In this document: in pieces, positions 6,875 to 14,150 of the stretch
Layout: every line of letters starts with the position of its first letter
How positions within the stretch are numbered: position 1 is the first letter of the stretch
Notes under the pieces: generated by a model
What the model was told of the DNA's origin: nothing
The model's input: only the letters and a program-made list of their open reading frames with translations
The model's database searches: none
Assembly (NCBI GenBank): GCA_947487325.1
Contig: CANKWG010000014.1
Span: 1-19,649, forward strand
Length of the DNA stretch: 19,649 nucleotides
DNA from: Oxalobacteraceae bacterium
Lineage (GTDB): Bacteria; Pseudomonadota; Gammaproteobacteria; Burkholderiales; Burkholderiaceae_D
Direction: 5' to 3'
Position numbers and translations under genes: made by a program

Positions 6875-8001
6875 CTAGTTTGTGGTGGTTGCGATTCAAT
6901 AGGTGGCAAGAGTGTTGCGGGATCAACCGGTTTCCCCATATGGCGCATCTGAAAACGCAGCTTCACTGTATCTGCGTCAGAATCGCCCATCTCGGCTATT
7001 TGCTGCCTCTGGGTCACCATTTGACCTTCCCGAACCAGAATGGTTTTATTGTGCGCATAGGCTGTGACCATACTGTCACTGTGCTCCAGAATGATCAGAT
7101 TCCCGTAGCCACGCATGTTCTTCGCATAGAGAACTTTGCCATTACTGGCGGCAATCACGGGCTGCCCCGCCTTGCCGGCGATATCGATACCTTTGCGCGT
7201 GGGATCAAAACCACTAATGACCTTGCCCTCGGTCGGCCAGACAAAGCGGCCGGTCCCAGCAGGCTGACTGTCCGTCGGTGTTTTGATGGTATCCAGGGAA
7301 CGTACCGGTCCGGGCTCACCCCGGTCCAGATCAGCAATTGCCTTGTCCGAGTAAACAATTTTCTGCCCAGAAGGCGTCGTCTTATTCATTGAAACAGCAC
7401 GACCTGTCGTCTGCGACGTACTGTTGGACTGGGTCGACCGACCAGCCCGGCGAACCTCCATGTCAGACTCGACCGGTATGCGCGTTACTTGCTCATTGTC
7501 AGGCGGCGCAACTCGCAATACCTGACCCGCTTTGATGGCGTCCGGATTCTTTAACGTGTTCCATTCAGTCAGCTCATTGATCCCACGGTTGAACTTGCCT
7601 GAAATTTTCAACAGCGTGTCACCCTCTTTCACCGTGTAATAACCTGCCGGGTCGGCATCAGCTACAGGCAAAGCCTCAGAGACTTGAGACTTCTTTGTAT
7701 TTGAGTTGCTGTTATCTGTGTCACTGTTATTTGCTTGAGTTGTCTTGCCTGTCGTCTGGGCGGTCGTCTGGTCTGTCGTCTTGCTAGCCTTCTTACTCGC
7801 CGGTACGCTGGACGCCGAGTCACTCTTTCGACGATCTGAAGATTTCGATGTGCGGTCGTCGATGGTCGCGCTCGATGGCATATCGACCCCGCCTAATGGG
7901 ATAGAGGCACAGCCTGAAATGCCCAGTGCCACACAGATTGACAGCAAAAAAACACGGCTTGAATGGCCGCCGATTGCATTGAGTAGCGCGTCTGTCTTCA
8001 T
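6871..8001 (-). CDS. nlpD: NlpD-type lipoprotein, LysM plus degenerate M23 domain
   Basis: NlpD is an envelope lipoprotein that activates the cell-wall amidase AmiC at the division site. The 376-residue product has a lipoprotein signal peptide with lipobox GISGC (lipidated Cys31). A long Ser/Thr/Asn-rich linker includes four [x][K/Q]TT units at 73-88. A LysM domain at about 121-165 (YYTVKEGDTLLKISGKF) is followed by an M23/LytM domain at about 252-365 (FVWPTEGKVISGF to VDPATLLP). Two zinc-ligand positions are altered: GIDIAG lacks the usual first His, and the LHFE position reads LRFQ. Only AYAHN keeps a His. This fits an activator with no hydrolase activity of its own. The ATG at 8001 is 18 bases after pcm and the stop overlaps rpoS. 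Confidence 0.95.
   Translation of the reverse strand: MKTDALLNAIGGHSSRVFLLSICVALGISGCASIPLGGVDMPSSATIDDRTSKSSDRRKSDSASSVPASKKASKTTDQTTAQTTGKTTQANNSDTDNSNSNTKKSQVSEALPVADADPAGYYTVKEGDTLLKISGKFNRGINELTEWNTLKNPDAIKAGQVLRVAPPDNEQVTRIPVESDMEVRRAGRSTQSNSTSQTTGRAVSMNKTTPSGQKIVYSDKAIADLDRGEPGPVRSLDTIKTPTDSQPAGTGRFVWPTEGKVISGFDPTRKGIDIAGKAGQPVIAASNGKVLYAKNMRGYGNLIILEHSDSMVTAYAHNKTILVREGQMVTQRQQIAEMGDSDADTVKLRFQMRHMGKPVDPATLLPPIESQPPQTR
7739..7786 (-). repeat. Four imperfect 12-bp tandem units in the nlpD linker
   Basis: Units begin at 7739, 7751, 7763 and 7775. Each resembles GTCGTCTGGTCT on the plus strand with one to four differences. On the coding strand they give SKTT, DQTT, AQTT and GKTT. The unit length is a multiple of three, so copy changes keep the frame and only alter the tether between the lipid anchor and the LysM domain. 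Confidence 0.8.
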
Positions 8002-8019
8002 AGGTAGATAAGCAAAGGT

Positions 8020-8868
8020 TCAGCCAAATGTACCCGGCTTGAGCGGGACGAAATGACAGGGTTCCAGCGTCTCGGCCATCCACTCATTGCGCCCGGTACG
8101 ACATATGAGCTTGAGAACCTGATTTCGCTGACCAACAGGAGCGATCAGGCGTCCACCCACCGACATCTGATCCAGCAAGGCTTGAGGTACATCGAGACCG
8201 GCCGCTGCCAGAATGATGCCATCAAATGAACCGACCTGTGGCAATCCCAGCATACCATCCCCATAGTGCAGTCGAAGGTTCGGTATGCGCAGGGGGCGAA
8301 GGTTGGTTCGGGCAAGTTCATGCATGGGACGTATGCGCTCAATCGAGTAAACCTCCTCGGCCAGCTGGGCGATCACAGCCGCCTGATAGCCGCAACCCGT
8401 GCCGATTTCGAGCACCCGTGACAGTTTGCCGCTCATACCACCCCGCATCACTTCGATCATTCTTGCAACGATATACGGCTGTGAAATAGTTTGGTGATAA
8501 CCGATCGGCAGTGATGCATCGATATAAGCCTGACTGGCCAAGCCGGGCTCAAGAAAATAATGCCGAGGAACCGCCTCCATCGCAGCCAGCACCGCGTTAT
8601 CGCGAATACCCTGCTGCGCAAGCCGCTGCACCATGGCTTTACGCACAGCGTCAGATACCAAGGGTGAGTTCGCTGTCCGATCTGCTGCGGGGCGACTACT
8701 GTTTGCCAGCGGTGGCGCGGGTGTGGTGTGCCGCACGATATTCTGGGTCGCCGTTTGGGGATTTTTCATCTGCGGCAAAGCGGTCGTTTTTTTACGATCC
8801 GCAGCACCCGTGATACTGTCCAGCGTCAGGGGAAAGCGCTTTTGAGGCTGGCTTTTACCCTCGCTCAT
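8020..8868 (-). CDS. pcm: Protein-L-isoaspartate O-methyltransferase
   Basis: Pcm methylates isoaspartyl residues in aged proteins with SAM, the first step of their repair. The catalytic core begins at about residue 72. It contains PRHYFLEP (101-108), PIGYHQTISQPYIVA (121-135) with the family hallmark TISQP, the SAM-binding VLEIGTGCGYQ (152-162), and the late motifs YSIERI and LHYGDG. At 282 residues it is longer than the usual 205-220 because of a low-complexity N-terminal extension of about 70 residues. The ATG at 8868 overlaps the surE stop as ATGA, which supports the long start. The surE-pcm-nlpD-rpoS order is classical. Confidence 0.96.
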   Translation of the reverse strand: MSEGKSQPQKRFPLTLDSITGAADRKKTTALPQMKNPQTATQNIVRHTTPAPPLANSSRPAADRTANSPLVSDAVRKAMVQRLAQQGIRDNAVLAAMEAVPRHYFLEPGLASQAYIDASLPIGYHQTISQPYIVARMIEVMRGGMSGKLSRVLEIGTGCGYQAAVIAQLAEEVYSIERIRPMHELARTNLRPLRIPNLRLHYGDGMLGLPQVGSFDGIILAAAGLDVPQALLDQMSVGGRLIAPVGQRNQVLKLICRTGRNEWMAETLEPCHFVPLKPGTFG

Positions 8869-9602
8869 CGCAGAACCCGCTTCAAACGTTCGAGTTGCAT
8901 CGGGTGTGTGAGGTCAATCTGTAGTGGTGTCATTGATACCCAGCCATGACTCGTTGCATGAAAGTCGGTACCTTCGCTGGCTTCTTTCGCCTGTCCCGGG
9001 GGTCCGATCCAGAAAATCTCATTACCGTGCGGGTCGCGGCTTCGTATCACTGGCTCGGATTGATGTCGCTTGCCCAAGCGAGTCGCGACGATGGTGTTCA
9101 ATTCCTCGTAGGGTCGATTGGGAATGTTCACGTTCAACAGGTAAGGTGATTGCAATTCATCCAGGCGACGCAGGACGATATCTTTTGCAATACGCGCAGC
9201 ATCATCAATATGCGCCCATGCATAGTCGACCTGCGAAAATGCTATTGCTGGAATCCCAAAAAGAAAACCCTCGGTGGCCGCTGCCACCGTACCTGAGTAA
9301 AGGGTGTCATCACCCATGTTCTGGCCCTGGTTGATGCCCGACACCACCAGATCTGGCTTTGTATCAAGTATGCCGGTGAGCGCAATGTGTACGCAGTCAC
9401 TGGGGGTGCCATTGATGGAATAAAAACCGTTCGCCGCACGCATGACCCTAAGGGGTCGATCCAGTGTGAGCGAGTTCGATGATCCTGAACGATTGCTGTC
9501 CGGTGCCACCACCACGATGTCTGCAATAGTCGCAAGTTGCTCAGCCAGCGCATTGATGCCGGGAGCTAGATAGCCATCGTCATTACTGATCAAAATTTTC
9601 AT
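8865..9602 (-). CDS. surE: 5'/3'-nucleotidase SurE
   Basis: SurE is a metal-dependent phosphatase acting on nucleoside 5'- and 3'-monophosphates and linked to stationary-phase survival. The 245-residue product matches the family length. The metal-binding residues are visible: D8 and D9 in ISNDDG, S39 in SNRSGSS and N91 in SGINQGQN. TPSDCVHIAL and LYSGTVAAATEG are also typical. The ATG at 9602 lacks a strong Shine-Dalgarno. The stop overlaps pcm, so it heads the surE-pcm-nlpD-rpoS unit. The 186-base gap upstream probably holds its promoter, although I could not pick a convincing -35/-10 pair. Confidence 0.98.
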   Translation of the reverse strand: MKILISNDDGYLAPGINALAEQLATIADIVVVAPDSNRSGSSNSLTLDRPLRVMRAANGFYSINGTPSDCVHIALTGILDTKPDLVVSGINQGQNMGDDTLYSGTVAAATEGFLFGIPAIAFSQVDYAWAHIDDAARIAKDIVLRRLDELQSPYLLNVNIPNRPYEELNTIVATRLGKRHQSEPVIRSRDPHGNEIFWIGPPGQAKEASEGTDFHATSHGWVSMTPLQIDLTHPMQLERLKRVLR

Positions 9603-9631
9603 CGTTCTGATTTTACCTGAAGGCAGATGAA

Positions 9632-9641
9632 GTAAATTTAC
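9632..9641. repeat. Perfect 10-bp palindrome upstream of surE
   Basis: GTAAATTTAC is a perfect palindrome about 30 bases before the surE ATG, in an AT-rich part of the 186-base gap between the helicase gene and surE. It could be a small operator, but a 10-base AT-rich palindrome can also occur by chance. Confidence 0.3.
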
Positions 9642-9788
9642 ATTTTGATTACACGCAATGAGCGATGCTGAACTTGGCCAGCCCGTGCCAAATCATGCAT
9701 AACGCAACATATAAGATGAAACTGATTGATAACCGATTTGATTAACAACAATGCAACTCAGAATCAAGACGGCTCCACGGCAATGCAG

Positions 9789-11771
9789 TCAGCGTGGTAG
9801 GTTTTGCAAGAAAGTATGCACCGTGGTCAGCTCGCGCGTTCTGGCAAACGGTGGCAGACTTTGCCAGATACGCCGACCATAGGGCTTGGATAACATCCGT
9901 GGATCACAGATCATCAGAACACCGCGATCGGATTCATCACGGATCAAACGCCCGGCTCCCTGCTTGAGGTTGATGATTGCCTCAGGAAGCTGATGGTGCA
10001 TGAAACCATTCAGACCGCGCTTTTCCATATCGGTGATACGTGCGGCGAGTACGGGATCGTCGGGTGGCGCAAAGGGTAGCTTGTCGATAATCACCACCGA
10101 GAGCGCATCACCCGGCACATCCACCCCTTCCCAGAAACTCTGACTCCCGATCAGGACCGCATTACCTGCCTTGCGAAATTGTGTAAGCAGTTCGGTACGG
10201 CCGATTTCGCCCTGCACGAACAAAGGATAAGGCAATTTACGCCGTTCGAATTCGTCGCGCAAACGCTCCGCCGCTTTTTTCACGGCACGTAGCGTCGTAC
10301 AAAGAAAAAAGGTCCGACCGCCTGCTGCCTCAATGACAGGTAATGCAGCATCAATCACTGCATCAGTGTAGTCAGGTGAATTCGGCTGCGGCAAAATCGT
10401 CGGAGAATACAGCAGCGCCTGCCGTTCATAATCAAATGGACTGGGCAGAGAGATCGCTGTCTCACCGGTCAGTCCGAGTTGACTACTGTAGTGAGTAAAG
10501 TCTTGTTTGACTGCCAGCGTGGCTGAGGTAAATATCCATGCGCGTGGTGGTCCCTCGCGCTGCTTGCTGAATATAGGTGCGATCGACAAGGGTGTGCGAT
10601 GCAGTTGTACTGATTGTGAAAATGCCTCAACCCACAAAACGGTAGGCGGAAGCGATTCGTCGGTTACTTCCTTCCAGTCAGCCAGACGAATGCCGATTTC
10701 AACGGCACGTACTCGGCACTGCTCTATCGTTTCCGCACGCTCGGCTTGCGATGCGAGTACCTCGACCATATGCGAGAGCATGCCTTTAAGATGCTCAAGC
10801 GCCGGAAAAAAGGGACTACTGGCAGCAATCTGCGCAAATGCCAGGCGCGTGCCCTCTGGAGGAAATGTCAGTCGTAAATCACGTACTGATTTTTCAAGCG
10901 ACGAGACTAAGGCGCCCCAGTCAGCGCCGTCGCGTGCATGCGTCAAGCCTTCGGCTAACACATCACGACACAACTCCATGATCTGCGATGTCGACACATC
11001 CTCGCCAAAAAACAGCGTTGCTGTTTCGGGCAATTGATGTGCTTCATCAAAGATCACTGTATTCGCACTGGGTAAAAGTTCGGCGACACCGGTATCCTTC
11101 AAAGCGACATCCGCAAAAAACAGATGGTGATTAACCACGACTACATCGGCCTGTTGCGCTTCCTTGCGCGCCTTCATCACAAAACAATCTTGATAATGCG
11201 CGCACTCGGCTCCGAGACAGTTATCTCGCGTTGACGTGACAAGATTCCAGATAAGCGCGTTCTCGGGCACATTCGAAAGCTCTGCCTTGTCACCGGTACT
11301 CGTCGTTTTGATGAAGCGACCAATGTCGCGCAAGTAGCCGACATCTTCGCGTGCAGTCAGCCTACCGTTTTGTAACGTGCGCTCGAGATGAAAATGACAC
11401 ACATAGTTGGCTCGCCCTTTGAGCAGGGCCACCGACACAGGCACATTAAGCGCTTTGCGAACAACCGGTATATCACGCAAAAATAGCTGGTCCTGAAGAT
11501 TCTTCGTCCCGGTGGACACGATGACCTTGCCACCCCAAAGCAAGGCAGGCACCAGATAAGCAAAAGTTTTTCCAGTACCAGTACCGGCCTCGACAATCAA
11601 CGCGGTCTGTCCTGCAATGGCTTGTGCGACGGCTCTAGCCATATCGGTCTGTGATTGACGGGGCCGAAAACCGGATATGCCCGCCGCCAGCGTGCCGCTG
11701 CCGGAAAACAGTTGATCAATCTCCTCGTCATGCACGAGGACCATCGCTGCCGGTTTGATTACTTCATTCAA
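9789..11771 (-). CDS. YoaA/DinG-family ATP-dependent DNA helicase with Fe-S cluster
   Basis: This is an XPD-like superfamily 2 helicase of 660 residues, closer in length to E. coli YoaA (about 636) than to DinG (716). The Q-like motif FRPRQ is at 36-40, Walker A EAGTGTGKT at 61-69 and the Walker B DEAH box at 242-245. C125, C185, C190 and C196 form the four-cysteine iron-sulfur module. C-terminal helicase motifs include GSQSFWEGVDVPGD and QGAGRLIRDESDRG. Family members unwind forked DNA and act in repair. The first usable start is a TTG at 11771; an ATG at codon 10 (11744) is the alternative. It is in the same frame as the preceding DUF465 gene, separated by one TGA and seven codons. Confidence 0.93.
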   Translation of the reverse strand: MNEVIKPAAMVLVHDEEIDQLFSGSGTLAAGISGFRPRQSQTDMARAVAQAIAGQTALIVEAGTGTGKTFAYLVPALLWGGKVIVSTGTKNLQDQLFLRDIPVVRKALNVPVSVALLKGRANYVCHFHLERTLQNGRLTAREDVGYLRDIGRFIKTTSTGDKAELSNVPENALIWNLVTSTRDNCLGAECAHYQDCFVMKARKEAQQADVVVVNHHLFFADVALKDTGVAELLPSANTVIFDEAHQLPETATLFFGEDVSTSQIMELCRDVLAEGLTHARDGADWGALVSSLEKSVRDLRLTFPPEGTRLAFAQIAASSPFFPALEHLKGMLSHMVEVLASQAERAETIEQCRVRAVEIGIRLADWKEVTDESLPPTVLWVEAFSQSVQLHRTPLSIAPIFSKQREGPPRAWIFTSATLAVKQDFTHYSSQLGLTGETAISLPSPFDYERQALLYSPTILPQPNSPDYTDAVIDAALPVIEAAGGRTFFLCTTLRAVKKAAERLRDEFERRKLPYPLFVQGEIGRTELLTQFRKAGNAVLIGSQSFWEGVDVPGDALSVVIIDKLPFAPPDDPVLAARITDMEKRGLNGFMHHQLPEAIINLKQGAGRLIRDESDRGVLMICDPRMLSKPYGRRIWQSLPPFARTRELTTVHTFLQNLPR

Positions 11772-11792
11772 AAGGAGTCGCCCATAGATATC

Positions 11793-11996
11793 TCAGGCTG
11801 GTATGTCCGGCACCAACTGCATCTTGAGCTGAATGATCTGATCCTTGAGCTGCAATTTACGTTTTTTTAGTCGGCGTAATTGCAAATCATCTGAAGCCGC
11901 CGCTTCAGCAAAGCGATCAATCGCTGCGTCCAGGTCACGGTGCTCAATTTCCAGTTCGATGACGCGAGCGCGTACCTGTTCAGCGGGGGCGTTCAT
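11793..11996 (-). CDS. DUF465 (YdcH-like) small coiled-coil protein
   Basis: This 67-residue protein has the heptad-like charged pattern of the DUF465/YdcH family: IELEIEHRDLDAAIDRF, then LQLRRLKKRKLQLKDQIIQL. It should form a helical hairpin or coiled coil in the cytoplasm; the function of the family is not established. The ATG at 11996 overlaps the preceding stop as ATGA, so it is probably translated by coupling. It lies just upstream of the helicase gene. Confidence 0.88.
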   Translation of the reverse strand: MNAPAEQVRARVIELEIEHRDLDAAIDRFAEAAASDDLQLRRLKKRKLQLKDQIIQLKMQLVPDIPA

Positions 11997-12541
11997 GGTT
12001 CGCTGTTGCCCGGTGGCTTGGGCGGCACCTTAGCATCGGAGGGGTCGGAGGGGTCGGAAGCGTCTGAAGCGTTGGAAGCTTTAGAGGCATCGGGCACTTC
12101 GGCTGCAGGCTCTCGTGTCTTGCCAGTGATCGGTATAGAGCGGTCGGGTTGCTGTTTTGCCCGAACTTCGCGCTCAGCTAAGGCCCGGTCACGCTCGGCC
12201 GCCTTTTCTTTTCTGAGAAAGGCATTCGCTTCTACTTCGATTTTTCTGATTTTTGACAGCGCAGCACGCTGCTTTTCTCTCACGTCATTCATGCATGACG
12301 ACGCGAAGAACCGGTCATAACAGGCAATACGCTGAGCTGAATACGTGCGATCAATCTCAATACGCGCTTCGATCACGTCATCCAGCGCCGCTTTGGCAAT
12401 TTCCGGCGTATTAATCGAACCGGAAACGTAACGCTCTGCGAGCGAATGTGAAACATCCTGCGCATTAACCTGTGCCAGCGACAAGGTCAGCAGCAAGACC
12501 AAGAGAATCGACTGGTGCGGCAATATTCTAAAAGCGTTCAT
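11993..12541 (-). CDS. Uncharacterised exported protein with Ser-rich repeat tail
   Basis: No named family is recognised. The 182-residue product begins with a Sec signal peptide (HQSILLVLLLTLSLAQVNA, likely cleaved after VNA at 27). The mature part has two cysteines, C74 and C83 (ACYDRFFASSCMNDVREK), that could form a disulfide. A charged helix follows (about 84-128; FLRKEKAAERDRALAERE). The tail carries six (x)(A/P)S triplets at 151-168 and ends in PPKPPGNSEP. Similar Cys plus basic-helix periplasmic proteins occur in Burkholderiales as hypotheticals, from memory and not checked. It starts 15 bases after zapE and overlaps the DUF465 start, so it belongs to this transcription unit. The function is unknown; a division or envelope role is only a context guess. 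Confidence 0.85.
   Translation of the reverse strand: MNAFRILPHQSILLVLLLTLSLAQVNAQDVSHSLAERYVSGSINTPEIAKAALDDVIEARIEIDRTYSAQRIACYDRFFASSCMNDVREKQRAALSKIRKIEVEANAFLRKEKAAERDRALAEREVRAKQQPDRSIPITGKTREPAAEVPDASKASNASDASDPSDPSDAKVPPKPPGNSEP
12036..12089 (-). repeat. Six 9-bp tandem units encoding (D/K/N)(A/P)S
   Basis: Units start at 12036, 12045, 12054, 12063, 12072 and 12081. The first two are identical (TCGGAGGGG on the plus strand) and later ones diverge stepwise (TCGGAAGCG, TCTGAAGCG, TTGGAAGCT, TTAGAGGCA). They encode the Ser-rich triplet repeat near the C-terminus of the exported protein. The units are multiples of three, so length change would not break the frame. Confidence 0.88.
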
Positions 12542-12556
12542 AAAATCAATTTTTTA

Positions 12557-13654
12557 TCAGGCAATTGCTGCAGCCGCTTGTCGGCGGGTGCTTTCCTTGT
12601 ATTCGCGCGACTGCATTTCCAGAATGCGCGATACGGTACGTTGAAATTCATTCGCCATTTTGCCTTCGGTGTATAGCAGCTCGGGCTCGACCTCGGCCGA
12701 GATGATCAGTTTGACACGGTGATCGTAAAGCACATCGATAAACCAAGTAAACCGCCGCGCCTCGGAGGCCATTTCTGTGTCCATTTTCGGCACACCTGAA
12801 AGAATCACCGTATGAAAACGATTCGCGAGATCCAGATAGTCATTTTGCGATCTCGGCCCACCACAGAGCGTTGCAAAATCAAACCAGATGACACCGCCCG
12901 CCCGTCGTAGCGCCTTGAGCTCCCGCGATTCTATCTTGATCCGGGGATCCTGGTCCGAAACCTCGGCAATGCTCGAGAAAGTCTGCTGCAAAGCCTTCTC
13001 GGCCACAGCATCTAGTGGGCAGTGATACACATCGACCTGCGCCATGATGCGCTTGCGGTAATCCGTACCTGCATCCACATTGAGTACATCTAGCTGTTCT
13101 TTCAGCAGTGCAATGGCAGGCAGTATCCTGTCACGGTGCAGGCCATCAGGATAGAGCGTGTCGGGGTCATAATTGGAGGTCAGCACAAACGAGACGCCGT
13201 TATCGAACAAGGCGGACATCAGGTTGTAAAGAATCATCGCATCCGCAATATCGGAAACGTGAAATTCATCGAAACAGATCAGCCTATACTTGCGTGCGAT
13301 TTTGGCAGCAACGACTTTGAGCGGATCTTCAACATCCTTTTGCTCATCCAGCTCTCTATGAACGCCGCGCATGAACTCATGAAAATGCAACCGGGTCTTG
13401 CGGACGATGGGAACTACCTTGAAGAAGCTATCCATCAGGAAGGATTTCCCCCGACCGACACCACCCCAAAGATATATCCCACGCGGCACATCAGGCCGGT
13501 TGACCAAGCGCTTGAGCCGCGAAGAGCGTTGCTCCCGAAAACCGACCCATTCGTCATAAGCCTGCTGCAAGCGATCAACCGCTAACAGTTGCGATGGGTC
13601 CGATTGATAACCACGCTCTGCGAGCACGTGATCATAGTACTGACAGACATTCAT
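12557..13654 (-). CDS. zapE: Cell division protein ZapE (AFG1-like ATPase)
   Basis: ZapE is an AFG1/LACE1-family P-loop ATPase that, in E. coli, associates with the Z-ring and influences FtsZ polymers under stress. The product is 365 residues from the ATG at 13654. Walker A GGVGRGKS is at 64-71 and Walker B LICFDEFHVSDIADA has its acidic pair at 129-130. FVLTSNYDPDTLYPDGLHRD matches the sensor 1 region typical of the family, and the C-terminal WFIDVLYDHRVKLIISAE is also a hallmark. A GTG one codon upstream is possible. The ATG is joined to the lipoprotein stop as TGATG, so translation is probably coupled. Its position downstream of the odh genes is common in betaproteobacteria. Confidence 0.96.
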   Translation of the reverse strand: MNVCQYYDHVLAERGYQSDPSQLLAVDRLQQAYDEWVGFREQRSSRLKRLVNRPDVPRGIYLWGGVGRGKSFLMDSFFKVVPIVRKTRLHFHEFMRGVHRELDEQKDVEDPLKVVAAKIARKYRLICFDEFHVSDIADAMILYNLMSALFDNGVSFVLTSNYDPDTLYPDGLHRDRILPAIALLKEQLDVLNVDAGTDYRKRIMAQVDVYHCPLDAVAEKALQQTFSSIAEVSDQDPRIKIESRELKALRRAGGVIWFDFATLCGGPRSQNDYLDLANRFHTVILSGVPKMDTEMASEARRFTWFIDVLYDHRVKLIISAEVEPELLYTEGKMANEFQRTVSRILEMQSREYKESTRRQAAAAIA

Positions 13655-14121
13655 CACTGCTGCGGCGCCATGTCAACAGTGACTTGCGATGGATAGTCGC
13701 TTGCCGCACCGGTCAGCGGGAATCCGAAACCCAGGGACACTCCAACACCGCTGTAGCCGCCGAGACCACCACCGACACCCACACCGACGCGCGTTCCGCT
13801 GGCGTTCAGCCCACGACCAGCGCGGCTGCGGTGTATGACCTCAGAGGTCCGGTAGCCTGCCTTATTGCACACAACCCGCAGATCACCACTCGGATCACCG
13901 ACCGTGGCATGACCAGGCGTCTGCACCGTCCAGCTGCCAGCATCGGTGGTGACTACGCAATCTGCACCCGTGAGCGTCTGCTCCCGCGACGTGGTCAGGA
14001 TTTCGACGCGACCATCAAACGGCGGCTTCGTGGCGCAACCCGACGCCAGCAAAACCGAAAGCATCACGCTCCACCACTTCAGGCACGTCAACCATGTCAG
14101 ACAGCCTGGATTGAGTCGCAT
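13654..14121 (-). CDS. Uncharacterised glycine-rich lipoprotein
   Basis: I do not know a named family. From the ATG at 14121 the product is 155 residues, with a basic/hydrophobic signal and lipobox LASGC (lipidated Cys29). The mature protein has a compact segment with the pattern GADCVV...WTVQTPG...LRVVCNKAGY, whose C55 and C85 could pair. A glycine-zipper-like hydrophobic stretch follows at about 111-138 (VGVGVGGGLGGYSGVGVSLG), which may sit in or on a membrane. An in-frame ATG six bases upstream (14127) is only three bases from the AAAGGA Shine-Dalgarno, so the second ATG, with nine-base spacing, is preferred. The gene lies 23 bases after lpdA and overlaps zapE, inside the metabolic/division unit. 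Confidence 0.85.
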   Translation of the reverse strand: MRLNPGCLTWLTCLKWWSVMLSVLLASGCATKPPFDGRVEILTTSREQTLTGADCVVTTDAGSWTVQTPGHATVGDPSGDLRVVCNKAGYRTSEVIHRSRAGRGLNASGTRVGVGVGGGLGGYSGVGVSLGFGFPLTGAASDYPSQVTVDMAPQQ

Positions 14122-14130
14122 GATCATCTG

Positions 14131-14136
14131 TCCTTT
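14131..14136 (-). promoter_or_regulatory. Shine-Dalgarno deciding the lipoprotein start
   Basis: AAAGGA on the minus strand lies nine bases before the ATG at 14121 and only three bases before the ATG at 14127. The usual spacing of 5-9 bases favours the downstream ATG. Confidence 0.55.
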
Positions 14137-14150
14137 ACTGCGCCCGGCGA

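Noticed and set aside
9675..9695. Sigma-54-like TGGCACG upstream of surE on the minus strand
   Set aside because: The -24 part matches, but the required -12 TTGC element is absent (GGCC at that place).
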